Shown here in pieces: positions 1 through 9,481 of a DNA stretch of 64,000 bases. Each line of letters begins with the position of its first letter. Position 1 is the first letter of the stretch. The notes under the pieces are model-generated. The model made no database searches and had not been told where the DNA came from. It was given only the letters and a program-made list of their open reading frames with translations. The stretch is taken from NCBI GenBank assembly GCA_031216915.1, contig CM062297.1, positions 530,060,971 to 530,124,970 of the forward strand, written 5' to 3'. The stretch is from Pictodentalium vernedei. Its lineage: Eukaryota; Mollusca; Scaphopoda; Dentaliida; Dentaliidae. A program made the translations under genes and the position numbers.

Positions 1-183
1 TCTTGGTGTCGGGATGTCCGGCGTAGCATAGATCGTGATCATAACGGCCGTGTCCACCCTATTCACATGATTGCTCCAAGATTTACGAGTTAGATCGGCA
101 TTGAGTCTCTTGTTCAATTTCGTTCCAGGTCCCGTGAAACTGTGACCAGGCAGATGCATTTCGAAAGGTAGATTATTGATCAT
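1..183 (-). pseudogene. Phospholipase A2-like domain remnant of a virus-like or Polinton-like element (partial)
   Basis: Read on the minus strand from 183, the frame gives a short leader and then a glycine-rich calcium-loop-like segment (LPGHSFTGPGTKL) and a conserved NRVDTA stretch. In a different frame, after about position 55, follows the His-Asp catalytic signature HDLCY and the downstream AGHPDT. Glycine loop plus HDxxY is the layout of the small PLA2 domains of parvovirus VP1 and of some Polinton/adintovirus proteins. The frame break between the two motifs and the window edge make this a broken, partial copy. The zinc-ribbon neighbour favours a Polinton/adintovirus-type origin over a parvovirus, but that is inference. 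The rest of the gene, if any, lies left of the window. Confidence 0.55.
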
Positions 184-199
184 TTTATTCACGATGCCT

Positions 200-352
200 T
201 TACCTTTGCTCGCGTTCTTTTTTTTTGATGAATCGAGTCTTGATAGAACCACACACGTCGCAAATTCCGCGAAGCATCTGTCTGTCGTTTTTAGTTCATA
301 CTTCTTGAGAATTACTCGTCTCGGTAACTCTCTTACACTTTACGCAATACAT
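200..352 (-). pseudogene. Small four-Cys zinc-ribbon protein (DUF5679-like), broken by an in-frame stop
   Basis: The frame opens with MYCVKCKRVTE at 352 and runs to a TAA at 200-202. A single in-frame stop at 296-298 divides it. The two halves supply CVKC and CDVC, the four zinc ligands of the short YCVKCxxxxE ribbon family (DUF5679) found in many viruses and Polinton-like elements. The full length would be about 50 residues, normal for this family. It ends 17 bp before the PLA2-like frame on the same strand, which suggests one transcription unit of a mobile or viral element. The stop marks it as decayed. Confidence 0.5.
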
Positions 353-454
353 TTTTTGAGAATTATTTAAATTAATTTCGTTTTTATTTTATCTATAAAT
401 TTAATATGTCTTTTTTTTAAAATTCTGTTCTTATTATATATATATATTTTTTTT

Positions 455-691
455 TCAATCGCTGCTCTTGAGTTCTATCATCTTACTGAATTCCTCCCTG
501 GCCTCTTTCCTCCCCTTTTCCACGAGAGAATCCTTCATCTCTTCCTTGATGATCTGACGAGTCTTGATTCTCACAGCTTCTTTCATGGACACTGGCCCAG
601 AATCGGCAAACCACCTTTTTGATGCTGTCTTAGAATCGGCAAAGCGTTTTTTGCTCACATTCACCAACGATAGATTGAAGGTGTAATCCAT
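455..691 (-). CDS. Hypothetical charged protein, 78 residues, possibly from the same element as the PLA2-like remnant
   Basis: The uninterrupted minus-strand frame from the ATG at 691 gives a 78-residue protein. It has a doubled motif (KRFADS, then RWFADS) and a Lys/Glu-rich, probably helical tail. I do not recognise the family. It reads in the same direction as the zinc ribbon and PLA2-like remnants further left, so it may be another gene of that element. A longer start at 742 would run through the junction with the retrotransposon on its right and is not preferred. AT-rich DNA (360-455) separates it from the zinc ribbon. Confidence 0.35.
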   Translation of the reverse strand: MDYTFNLSLVNVSKKRFADSKTASKRWFADSGPVSMKEAVRIKTRQIIKEEMKDSLVEKGRKEAREEFSKMIELKSSD

Positions 692-707
692 GATGGGAAT
701 GTCCAAA

Positions 708-773
708 AAGGCTTTCTGCCGTATATCACCTGTTAATCTCATGTTCAGTCAAGGCTTTCTGCCGTATATCACC
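708..773. repeat. 23-bp direct repeat at the 5' junction of the CR1-like element
   Basis: The 23 bases at 708-730 recur exactly at 751-773, an offset of 43 bp. The second copy encodes part of the retrotransposon endonuclease (GFLPYIT). The first lies just outside the plausible start of that frame. This could be a tandem duplication made during 5'-truncated insertion or a local slippage event. Confidence 0.8.
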
Positions 774-1144
774 AAGCCAACGAGAGTAACCTGTCGTTCT
801 GCTACTCTGATAGATCATATCTTCTCTAGTAATGTTTCACAAGCAGCATTACCTGGAACAGTCATATCTGACGTGTCAGATCATTTTGGTGTTTTCTATA
901 TTGAGGAAAAACCCAAACCAAAAGATACACCACACTTTACACTAAAAAGAATAATAAATGCAGAAAGAATAGTGGAATTTAAAACACTTATCTCACAAAG
1001 TGATTTTAATCCTGTAATGCAGTCGAATTGTCCCAATGAGTCATATGAAACCTTTCTAAACATCTATATGGAAGCCTATGAAAGAGCATTCCCTCTCACA
1101 AACGTGTTAGCCAGAACAAAAAATTTATTAAAAAACAGCCATGG
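741..1144 (+). pseudogene. C-terminal part of apurinic-like endonuclease plus linker, frameshifted into the RT
   Basis: The frame reads ...GFLPYITKPTRV...LIDHIF...SDVSDHFGVFY. The SDH triad near residue 70 is the last catalytic motif of the exonuclease-endonuclease-phosphatase domain that nicks target DNA in non-LTR retrotransposons. The frame stops at 1146-1148, four bases into the RT frame. Frame +1 continues the expected PWMTRGL sequence, so a single-base indel in an A-rich stretch near 1125-1135 explains the break. Only about the last third of the endonuclease is present. Confidence 0.8.
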
Positions 1145-3160
1145 ATGACAAGGGGGCTTGTAATATCCTCCAACAACAAAGAAAAATTCTACAAGAAAAA
1201 ACTCCAAGCTCCCACCGAAAGGAACTCAGAAAACTATAAAAACTACTGTAGAATCTTCAACAAGGTAAAAAAACAATGTAAAGCTACCTATTATAGAGAT
1301 ATCCTAAACGAAAACAAAAACAATATGCGAAGAACGTGGCAGATTTTAAACGAAGCCATCAATAAAGGAAAACCTGAAGCCAGATTACCATCGTTCTTCA
1401 TCCAGGACAACATCGAGTTAAGCGAGCCCCATGCCATCGCAGAAGAATTCAACAATTTCTTTATCAACATTGGAAAAAACACATCCGAACAGATTCAGAA
1501 AACTAATAAGTCCTACACAGATTACATGGACAACAATGTCTCCAATAATCTCTATTTAATACCCACAAATCCCACAGAAGTCAACCGAGTAGTAAATAAA
1601 ATGAAGCCAAAATTATCTAAAGACTGCGATGACATCACAACCTGTCTTCTTAAGCATACGATAACCGAAGTATTGGATCCTCTAACACATGTAATTAACA
1701 ACTCTTTCCTAAACGGCAAAGTACCAGACAGGATGAAGATCGCGAAGGTGATACCCATATTTAAAGCGGGTGACGAGCACAGCTTTACAAATTACAGACC
1801 TATTAGTATACTTCCGGTATTCTCAAAAGTAATGGAAAAACTCATGGAAGTGATGCTAGAGAGTTTCCTCAATAGGTTTAATATTTTATACCCTCACCAA
1901 TATGGGTTCCGAAAGCGACATAGTACTATTCATCCAGTTCTTCAGCTCCTTAAAAGCATTGCAATAGAAAACAATAAAGAAGAAAAAAACAGCACCTTAG
2001 CACTGTTCCTGGATTTGTCAAAGGCTTTTGACACCATAAATCACGAAATACTATTAGGTAAACTGGAAAAATATGGCATCCGAGGTGTCACCAACAATTG
2101 GTTTAGAAGTTACTTGTCCAACAGGTTTCAATATGTCACGCACGGAGAACACAAATCGAACTTAGCCAAACAGAGTTGTGGTGTACCACAGGGCTCGATT
2201 TTAGGCCCTATTCTTTTTCTTTTATATATAAATGATATAAGTAACTCAACATCACTCAATCTTTTATCATTTGCCGATGACACCACTGCACACTGCCCGG
2301 GCTCCGATAATAATCCCATTACATCGTATTTCAATGACGAGCTCCAGAAACTATTCGAATGGTGCTCTGTGAACCAATTAATGCTGAATGCTAAGAAAAC
2401 CTCGTACATCATACTTAATCCAAATAAAGGTAGGAACAATAATCTTTGTCAAGAGGTAAAAATAAATAACCAAAACATTAACAAAGTTGGGGCCACCGAA
2501 ACAGAAAAATCTGTTAAATTCTTGGGAATTAGCATTGATGAACATTTATCCTACAAGGCTCACATATCCCGATTATGCTCGAAAATAGCACGCGCAAACT
2601 ATAGTCTAAACAAAGTTAAAAATATCCTCCCCCACGGAGCTATGAAAACTTTGTATTACGCCCTCATACATAGCCATTTGGTATACGGAATCCAGGCATG
2701 GGGCAACTCAAGAGCTATCAAAAAACTAGCTGTCCTGCAAAAACGTTCAATACGAATAATTAATAACAAAAAGTACAATTCTCATACAGATCCCCTGTTT
2801 AAAGAAAACCAAATACTCAAGGTTGATGATTTGTTTAGGCTACATGCACTACTGTTCGTGTTTGACTGGCAGAACGGCAGATTACCGGTGTCTTTCAATG
2901 ATATATTTAAAATTACTGACAATCCATCTGGTAGGAGAACTAGACACTCAGGCCTCCTATGCATAGAAAAAACACGGACCCAAACTCTGGATAAATTTCC
3001 TTTATACTCCTTCCCGAAACTATGGAATGCTCTGGACGACACAACTCGTAATATTAGCGACAGAAGCATGCTTAAGAACAAGCTAACTTCCACATTCATT
3101 TCCTCATATTCCAGTTATGTCAGCTGCAACAATCCCTACTGCCCTGATTGCACTTCGTAA
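1145..3160 (+). CDS. Non-LTR reverse transcriptase (CR1/L2-like), 671 residues
   Basis: Reverse transcriptase used for target-primed integration. Visible motifs in order: NYRPISILPVFSKVMEKL (~220), QYGFRKRHST (~255), LFLDLSKAFDTINH (~290), GVPQGSILGP (~345), the catalytic FADDTT (~377, positions 2270-2287), then thumb motifs VKFLGISID and a C-terminal region ending in two Cys pairs (CNNPYCPDC). The catalytic DD and palm motifs are all intact, with no internal stop over 2 kb, so this copy is fairly young. The start Met is artificial: the true protein would be fused to the endonuclease upstream. Clade assignment beyond CR1/L2/jockey-type is not possible by eye. Confidence 0.88.
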   Translation: MTRGLVISSNNKEKFYKKKLQAPTERNSENYKNYCRIFNKVKKQCKATYYRDILNENKNNMRRTWQILNEAINKGKPEARLPSFFIQDNIELSEPHAIAEEFNNFFINIGKNTSEQIQKTNKSYTDYMDNNVSNNLYLIPTNPTEVNRVVNKMKPKLSKDCDDITTCLLKHTITEVLDPLTHVINNSFLNGKVPDRMKIAKVIPIFKAGDEHSFTNYRPISILPVFSKVMEKLMEVMLESFLNRFNILYPHQYGFRKRHSTIHPVLQLLKSIAIENNKEEKNSTLALFLDLSKAFDTINHEILLGKLEKYGIRGVTNNWFRSYLSNRFQYVTHGEHKSNLAKQSCGVPQGSILGPILFLLYINDISNSTSLNLLSFADDTTAHCPGSDNNPITSYFNDELQKLFEWCSVNQLMLNAKKTSYIILNPNKGRNNNLCQEVKINNQNINKVGATETEKSVKFLGISIDEHLSYKAHISRLCSKIARANYSLNKVKNILPHGAMKTLYYALIHSHLVYGIQAWGNSRAIKKLAVLQKRSIRIINNKKYNSHTDPLFKENQILKVDDLFRLHALLFVFDWQNGRLPVSFNDIFKITDNPSGRRTRHSGLLCIEKTRTQTLDKFPLYSFPKLWNALDDTTRNISDRSMLKNKLTSTFISSYSSYVSCNNPYCPDCTS

Positions 3161-3781
3161 ACTTCGTAAATTGTCAAAGTCGTGGTCCGCGTCTAAATCT
3201 GGAATCCTCGTCTTGTGCAACCTGTCGCGCTTCCTCCTTACAGTGGTGCTATGTAAAATACTATATGGATATAAGTAAGAACTTGCAAATAAAAGTCTAC
3301 ACAAAAAAATCAATAACATTCGTCATCCTACGATGATGATGCAGCTAACGTAGACACCACACCCAAACATCATGACCAACCTCCTTGTCGCAGTCTAAAC
3401 GATACGAACTTCACGATGGGACCTGTTGCCCGCCTCATGTGTTATGATAAGTAGTGGAGGGAGTCCTATAGGCAGGTTGCTTCTTGCCTACCTTGAATCA
3501 CCGTGTTTCCGCTGGCGAAAATGAAACACTAATACTCTAATATCAGAAAAGTAATGATTCGATCGTCATTCTCCATCATGTGTCACATAATTGGCTCTCA
3601 GTTCATTCTTTCAGTCTGTTTGCAATCACCCCATCTTCTTCCAGGGGGTGGCAGGTAGACAGCCAATCTGGCTATGCCACTTCCTACGGTATACTTCACA
3701 TTACATTTGTGCAATATGTTTATTTGTAACCATTTTACATATATGTGTACCGTGAATAAAGAATCTGAATCTGAATCTGAA
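3161..3781 (+). other. 3' UTR and (GAATCT)n tail of the CR1-like element
   Basis: The noncoding segment runs from the RT stop to the hexamer tail, with an AATAAA at 3755-3760 immediately before the tail. No other open frame of interest. The tail is three to four copies of the hexamer followed by AAAAAA. Confidence 0.7.
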
Positions 3782-4319
3782 AAAAATTTTTAAGAAAATG
3801 TACATGTACAATTTCGTACATTTTTCACTTTTTTGAGCGACGTGTTGAATCGCCAGCGTGTATTTGAACGTGAAAAGTGCGATCTGTGAGCCTCAAAAAC
3901 AATAGCCGATTCTGGGACACCATGAAAAAACGACATTTTTTGTGAACATGAACGCGATTTAACACTGAATCCTATGTAGTTAAACGCACCATGTACGTGT
4001 ACGGTACATGTACAACGTGTCCTGGAATCGGCAGTTATCACCTACACGCACTCTTTCTGCGAAATGTATTCAAGATATGGCTTCAATAAAAATACTATTT
4101 AAACTAACAGAGCTCTCTGCACGTATATCTATCTTGACCTCAGGGGCGCATTAATTTAGATGTTGTCACCAAATTTGAAGTGGAAAATGCGAAATGTGAT
4201 ACTCCTTATGTAATAATAATAACTCGTTGGTTAACCGATAAATTGTCGCAGTTCTGAGATGAGAACCCCACCCCCACCCCCACCCCACACACACACATCT
4301 TATCTCATTTAAACACTCG
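3782..4319. other. Intergenic DNA, no gene seen
   Basis: AT-rich sequence with several overlapping ACATGTAC palindromes (3795-3815 and 3990-4015) and a short C/CA microsatellite at 4267-4296. Open frames here are not supported by any motif. Confidence 0.5.
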
Positions 4320-4614
4320 GAAACGAACTCATTGATGATATCCCATACCAATTTTACTGGTCCATGTACTAAGCCTTTCCTTTGTGTTACCCAATAACCG
4401 TATCACCTTCATTATCCCATGCACATCTCTCCATACTTCCAGTGAATCGTTTTCTGTCTTTTGGACATTCTAAGAGAAAGTGTTCCAGGGTATCTATTAC
4501 TTCCAAATTACACATTTGGCACTCCTTATCACCACATTTTCCAATTTCACCGAAGCCCCTTGCGATCTCAACCTTTTTGCTCTGACCCATCTTGCCTATT
4601 TTGGTTACAATCAT
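4320..4614 (-). pseudogene. C-terminal fragment of a non-LTR retrotransposon ORF2
   Basis: On the minus strand, the frame from 4614 contains CGDKECQMCNLEVIDTLEHF followed by LLECP. This is the C-x-x-C...H-x-x-x-C cysteine/histidine motif with the LEHFLLECP signature found near the C-terminus of jockey/I/CR1-type retrotransposon polymerases. No RT core lies upstream. The fragment ends in a (CTCTCT)n run at 4618-4632 and a poly-G tract at 4671-4684, so it is an isolated 3' piece. It is in the opposite orientation to the CR1-like element on its left and is unrelated in sequence. Confidence 0.55.
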
Positions 4615-5641
4615 CCATCTCTCTCTCTCTCCAGGATTTTAAACGGGACATAGCTAGACTGTCTTTAATGGGGGGGGGGGGGGGAGTTAGATTTCTAACT
4701 GGGGGAGGAGTCCCAGCACGACATGCCATAGGCATGTCCCGATGAGGGCGCACATGCCGGTGTTGGGGGAGTGTTCGACTTTAGGCATCTCCCTCTCAAT
4801 GGTGGAGGGGGTGTTAATTTTTTAACCCCTGAGATGGATAGCCTCCCTTTAGCCTAAATATAGTCATTTTATCCACAAGAAAAATGGTTGATTCACAGGG
4901 CCGTATTCGCATGTCTGGTTTGTTGGTTCAAAATCATAAGAAAGATAATATTACTTGAGACTTATGGAAGAAAAAAATAATTTCTCGAAATAAAAACCTG
5001 GGCTGTTTTATTCATTACTCACCAGAATTATTATATATTAACATTGGTCTGTGTTAGTGTATGAACAATGTAAACAGTCAAAAATGCCGAACGCATTTAC
5101 ACCATTTCAGTTTTTTCATATTAGTACAAGGGAAGTGGCTGTCACCATAAGAGTATCACACTCAAGAGAGGGATTTTTTTCATTGCCAGTCAAGAGTAGT
5201 AACTTCAAACAAATCCGACAATTAGGTCAAGAAAGTATATGTTGCCCATAATCAATCTATCGACAGTATTTCTGTTACGCTTCATTATTCTAAACCAAAA
5301 TGTATTGTAGGCTCTGGCGTAGCCGGGGGGGGGGCTTGAGGGGCACATCCCCCAATTTCTGTCATCCCCCTCCCTAGGTTGATGCCTTTCACAACTTATA
5401 AATTATGAACACAAACGGACTCAGAGTCAAGGAAACTGCGTTTTTTGTCCCCAATTTCAAAATATTTCTGGGGGATCCCCCCCCCCGCCCCCTCCCAGCG
5501 ATAAGGGGAAGTCCCAATCATGTGCACGCCCCCATCTCGCCTCTACATGGCTCGAATGATGTTGCGCATCCTATTTTGTATGTCCCCCCTCTAGTAGTTC
5601 AGCGATCTGAACACAGCGGATAACCACCTTCATGGGGATAG
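4615..5641. other. Low-complexity intergenic DNA
   Basis: Contains poly-G or poly-C tracts at about 4671, 5323 and 5479, and a CTGGCGTAGCCGGGGGG-type dispersed repeat core near 5312-5340. No gene or complete element recognised. Confidence 0.5.
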
Positions 5642-6702
5642 TGTTACAGTGGAAAAAAAAAATATTGGTAACAGAAAGAAATCTGAGAATCAGCAACAAT
5701 AGCTAGAAATTTAACAATTCTGAAATTTAATTTAAAAAAATATTATAAAAAAATGATACAAAGATCTTTTACATTAATTTGTTTACAGAAAATAAAAACA
5801 GTGATGCTTATCAATTATTGAATTAGTCCAAAATACAGTTCGACAGAATCCAGTAATCCAGTGGTGAAAAATCTCGTGAAGAAATTTTCCAGCTGGTAGT
5901 ATAAGTCTAAGAATGTGTTTTCAAAAACAGTATCCCGTAGAGTTGTAATGAAAAGTTCACTTAGAAATTTCAGCAGTCTCCAATAAAATATTATAAAATT
6001 CTCTGCAAATTTCAAATGAAGTTAAAATCCAATAAGTATTGGCGCCACAGGTAGTTTTTAAAATAATCCAGTAGAATTCTGGCTTTTCACAAAAATGTAT
6101 TCTGTTTCACAGCTTGTATAAATTCTCTTTTACGAGACAAATAAATTCTCTTCAAAATTCTCTTTTGGAATCACTTTTCCAAATTCACAAAGAAGCATTG
6201 CTTCTATTATAATGCACTGTTCTGCAACAATAATAATCTCCAATGTAAACAATTGCACTGTTATGAATAGAATGTCTACCTGAAATGAGTTTATCCAAAA
6301 AGAGTCCCTGAATTCTGTTGATAAATATATTTATAGTTCTCAGATAGAATGTTCTAGAAGAAGTTTCCCCAATATTCTATTTTCCATCAATTTTTGATTG
6401 GTTGATTAAAATCACCACATTAAGTTTCTAGATGATTCTGTCTTAATTGATGTAAACAAGGATGGCCTACTTAAACAACCAACAGCTATTTGTACAGTTA
6501 TCTAAAAATAGATTATGCGTAACAAGATGTAAACATGTTGATAGATACACTTAAATGTCACTTAATGCAAATGAGTCAGACCAGCCAAAATAAACTTATT
6601 GTAAAAAAACATGCCTTCAGAAAAATATCAGTTCTGTAGAATTATCAACTAAGGACATATCAATCTTGATATAGTCAGGGTGGGGGGGGGGGGGGTATAA
6701 CA
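5642..6702 (-). repeat. 3' LTR of gypsy copy 1
   Basis: On the plus strand it begins TGTTACAGTGG and ends GGTATAACA, giving the terminal inverted TGTTA/TAACA. It matches the LTRs of copy 2 throughout, with many substitutions and an expanded G run near 6682-6695. The next bases inward (CACCTTGCCTT) correspond to the polypurine tract AAGGCAAGGTG on the minus strand. Confidence 0.88.
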
Positions 6703-6997
6703 CACCTTGCCTTAAAAGAAAAAGTTTGAAGGTACTGAACATTTTTTTTTATAATTTTATCCAACCTTGACTGAGTTACAAAATACACAGATGAGAATCT
6801 TCACAATTTTTTTAATAAACATAAAATATACACTTCAGTAAATGGGGATCAATCAGATAATTTCACATTAGGATATTCTGGTAAGAGCATCAGCTACAAC
6901 ATCATCTCTTTCCAAAATATGACTAATGTCTAAATTGTATTCTTAAAGTTCTACCGCAATAATCTTTGATTCTTGTTTTTCATTTTATTAATAAAAG

Positions 6998-7528
6998 TTA
7001 AGGGGTTATGATCGGTGTAATTGGGAATTGGGAGGTAACTAGATATATATCAAAATGGGTTAATGCTAAAATTAGAGCCAAAGTTTGTTTTTCGACTATA
7101 GAGTAATTCTTTTGATGTTTGGGAAATTTTCTAGAGAAATAACATACAGGGTGATCAATACCTTGGGAATCTTCCTGTGCAATAATACCCACCCACTCCA
7201 TTGTCACTTGCATCTTTAAATAATTTGAAGGGCTTCTCATAACTGGGACTGGCCAGGACAGGGGAACTGTTTAATAATATTTTTATTCTGTCAAAGGATT
7301 TCTGGCACTCCTCAGTCCAAACAAATTTAACACTTCTGCTCAATAAACTGGTCAAAGGGGAAAGGAAACGACATCTGAGAAATTTAAACAAAATTTTCTA
7401 TGAAATCAAGCCATGCTAAAGAATCTCATAAGCTCTTTTTTAGAGCGTGGTACTGGAAAATTTACAGTGGAATCAATTTTCGCTTCAATTGGCCTCACTT
7501 GCCCTGGACCCACAACATGGCCTAAATA
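6998..7528 (-). pseudogene. RNase H and RT thumb of gypsy copy 1
   Basis: Two overlapping minus-strand frames give KFVWTEECQKSFDRIK, SPVLASPSYEKPFKLF, DASDNGVGGY, DHPVCYFSRKFPKHQKNYS and VEKQTLALILALTHFDIYL. These are the standard RT-connection and RNase H motifs of Ty3/gypsy (DAS, E, FSRK). A frameshift near 7190 divides the frames and the expected C-terminal YTDHNPL is altered. The upstream end at 7528 abuts the Tc1-like insertion. Confidence 0.82.
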
Positions 7529-7699
7529 TACTCTCCTAAAAAAGAAAGTGTGCATGCTAAAAAATAACACTAAAAAAGATATGTATCATTTTCATTCATG
7601 GAAATTTTATTCAATCACAGATGAATCATTTGTGATCAACACGAGAAATTTCATTACGCTACGATGAATACTCTTGGTGCCATGGAGAGTCAAAGACAC

Positions 7700-8229
7700 T
7701 AAGGGTCCAACACAAAAGTCACACACTCAATATCTGGTATGACCTCCATCTGCATCGACTACTGCTGTGCATCTACGCCTCATGGAAGCGAACAAGTTAG
7801 CATGGAAGTGGGTTAGGGTAGGGTTAGGGTTAGGGTTAGGTAAGGTTAGGTTAGGGTTAGGGTTAGTTTAGGGTTAGGGTTAGGGTTAGGTTAGGCTAAC
7901 CCTAACCCTAACCCTACTCACCACCACTGCAGTCGAGCACGACGAAGACATAACGTCAAAATCGGACGAATTGCAGGTCTTCGAGGACGTAAGCCATATT
8001 CTCTCAGGCAGTTGATTACTGTTTGAGGATGTATCCGTCTCAGGTTAGGGATGTTCCTGGCTGTCGTCGTTGCCGTTTGTTGCTGGTTCCGGAGATGGAC
8101 AACACGGATATCCCGATCTTGTGCAGGGGTGATAACTCGGGGTCTCCTGGAGCGGGGTCGGTCTCGAACATCATCATGTTGTGTATGTCGATGGACTAGC
8201 CTGTCTACAGTGTTACGGTGCCAGTTCAA
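7700..8229 (-). pseudogene. Tc1-like transposase: N-terminal HTH and C-terminal tail, catalytic core lost
   Basis: The N-terminal 103 residues (8229-7918) carry the paired-type helix-turn-helix DNA-binding domain with its linker: RDRPRSRRPRVITPAQDRDI, then TVINCLREYGLRPRRP and RARLQW. The frame then runs into TTAGGG-like repeats. Beyond them, at about 7790-7733 in another frame, the C-terminal end SMRRRCTAVVDADGGHTRY is recognisable. The whole DDE catalytic domain, about 170 residues, is absent, so the protein cannot be active. Confidence 0.8.
7811..7916. repeat. Interstitial telomere-like repeats, head-to-head (TTAGGG then CCCTAA)
   Basis: About 85 bp of imperfect TTAGGG repeats on the plus strand switch at about 7895 to three CCCTAA units. 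The array sits exactly where the Tc1 transposase catalytic domain should be. Confidence 0.9.
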
Positions 8230-8621
8230 TGCTGGGTAACCTCTTTGTGTGTTCTGCCAGCTCTAATCATACCCAGGGCAAGGAGACGTTGATTCATTGT
8301 CAGTCTTGGCATGCTAATGTGGAGTCATTTTAATAGCAGCGCAAGTTTGAATGTGAACAATAGGAACGCCTTACTTTAGTGTTTAAATACCCAAGGATTC
8401 ACACTGCTGCATGAATTTTCAGAATCTCCACGTGCAAAACATGCCTTTTCACAAACGTGCAGCATGTCATTTAACGTTAATGCAATTTTAACGGGGAAAG
8501 CTGTTTTTGTGTTCAATATAACTTATTCATGAACAGGTTAACACTCTTTACACCTACGAAATTATTTTTTTCGAGTTTGATCAATTTCTGCAATGCACAC
8601 TTTCTTTTTTGGGCTAGTATA

Positions 8622-9481
8622 ATTTATAGTTGCTTTGACAAATTCTGATTTTACAAAGTTAATAGTTAGGGTGGCTTGGGTCACTTTACCAAAAAATTCT
8701 TGAATGTGTTTTAGATGATCAGCCCAGTCTGTATCTGTGTGTATAACTATATCATCAATGAGAGCTTCACTGTGATCTAGGTCTGCAATTAAGTGGTTAG
8801 CCATACACTGGAACGTTGCTGGAGAATTTTTCATGCCAAAAGGGTTAACTTTATATTGATTCAACCCAAAAGGGGTAACAATAGCTGATATTTCTTTCGA
8901 TCTTTCTGTTAAAGGACCTTGCCAATAACCCTTTAACAAGTAAAAGTTTGTCATAAATCTAGCATGGCCAAGTTTATCAGTACAGTCATCAATTCTTAGA
9001 ATTGGATAATTGTCTGTTTTTTGGTGAGGCTGTTCACTTTTTGGTAAACCATACAAAATCGGTGACTTCCATCAGGCTTTGGGACAAGTATACAGGGTGA
9101 ACTCCAGTTGCTATGGTTAGGTTCAATGATATCATTGTCCAGCATACATGTATATTGTATTTCCCTTTCCCTGGATTTGAAAGGTTTCAATCTATATGGA
9201 TGCTGTTTAATGGGTTTTGCTCCTCCCACTCCAACATCATGAAAAATAATAGATGCCCTACTAGGCACATCGAGAAATAAGTGTTGATATTTGAAAATTA
9301 AGTCAACTAAATCATTTCTTTGGCCAGGCAGTAAATAGTCCATTTTATTTTGTAGATTTTTCAGAACATCTGAGTTTTGCAATTTCAGAGGTATATTTTC
9401 TCCACTTTCATTAATATCCCCCGCAGGATTTTGCATCTCATCCATGGTGACTGTTGAGACTGGTAGAGGGTTTGGTTCCAT
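8622..9481 (-). pseudogene. Reverse transcriptase of gypsy copy 1
   Basis: Two overlapping frames cover the RT palm: IIEPNHSNWSSPCILVPKPD with GSHRFCMVYQKVNSLTKK, then YPILRIDDCTDKLG, TPFGLNQYKVNPFGMKNSPA, and the catalytic box EALIDDIVIHTDTDWADHL, in which IDD replaces the usual Y-x-DD tyrosine context. One frameshift lies near 9020. The frame enters the Tc1 insertion at 8621 after VKATINY. Upstream it is continuous with a linker that joins the C-terminus of integrase, which proves the IN-RT order in this copy. Confidence 0.85.

Larger units (their letters stand above)
731..3781 (+). mobile_element. 5'-truncated CR1/L2-like non-LTR retrotransposon
   Basis: The element contains the end of an endonuclease, a complete reverse transcriptase, a 3' UTR and a 3' microsatellite tail of the hexamer GAATCT (3761-3781). 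Short-repeat tails of this kind, rather than poly(A), are typical of the CR1/L2 group. The 5' half, with the ORF1 protein and most of the endonuclease, is missing, the usual result of incomplete reverse transcription. The 5' limit is uncertain by about 25 bp because of the 23-bp direct repeat. Confidence 0.85.
7529..8619 (-). mobile_element. Tc1-like DNA transposon inserted in gypsy copy 1, internally rearranged
   Basis: Inverted ends: TACTCTCCTAAAAAAGAAAG at 7529 and, as reverse complement, TACTAGCCCAAAAAAGAAAG at 8619, sharing a further GTGTGCAT inward. It is flanked by TA (7527-7528 and 8620-8621). Removing element plus one TA restores the gypsy coding sequence (reading INYLGHVVG), so the insertion site is exact. 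It is 1091 bp against about 1.5 kb for the related element at 16904, because the transposase middle is missing and telomere-like repeats stand in its place. Confidence 0.88.

Noticed and set aside
2128..2439. 103-residue minus-strand open frame
   Set aside because: Antisense shadow of the CR1-like reverse transcriptase.
7811..7916. True chromosome end
   Set aside because: The repeats are short, imperfect, invert in the middle and are embedded within a transposon in unique flanks.
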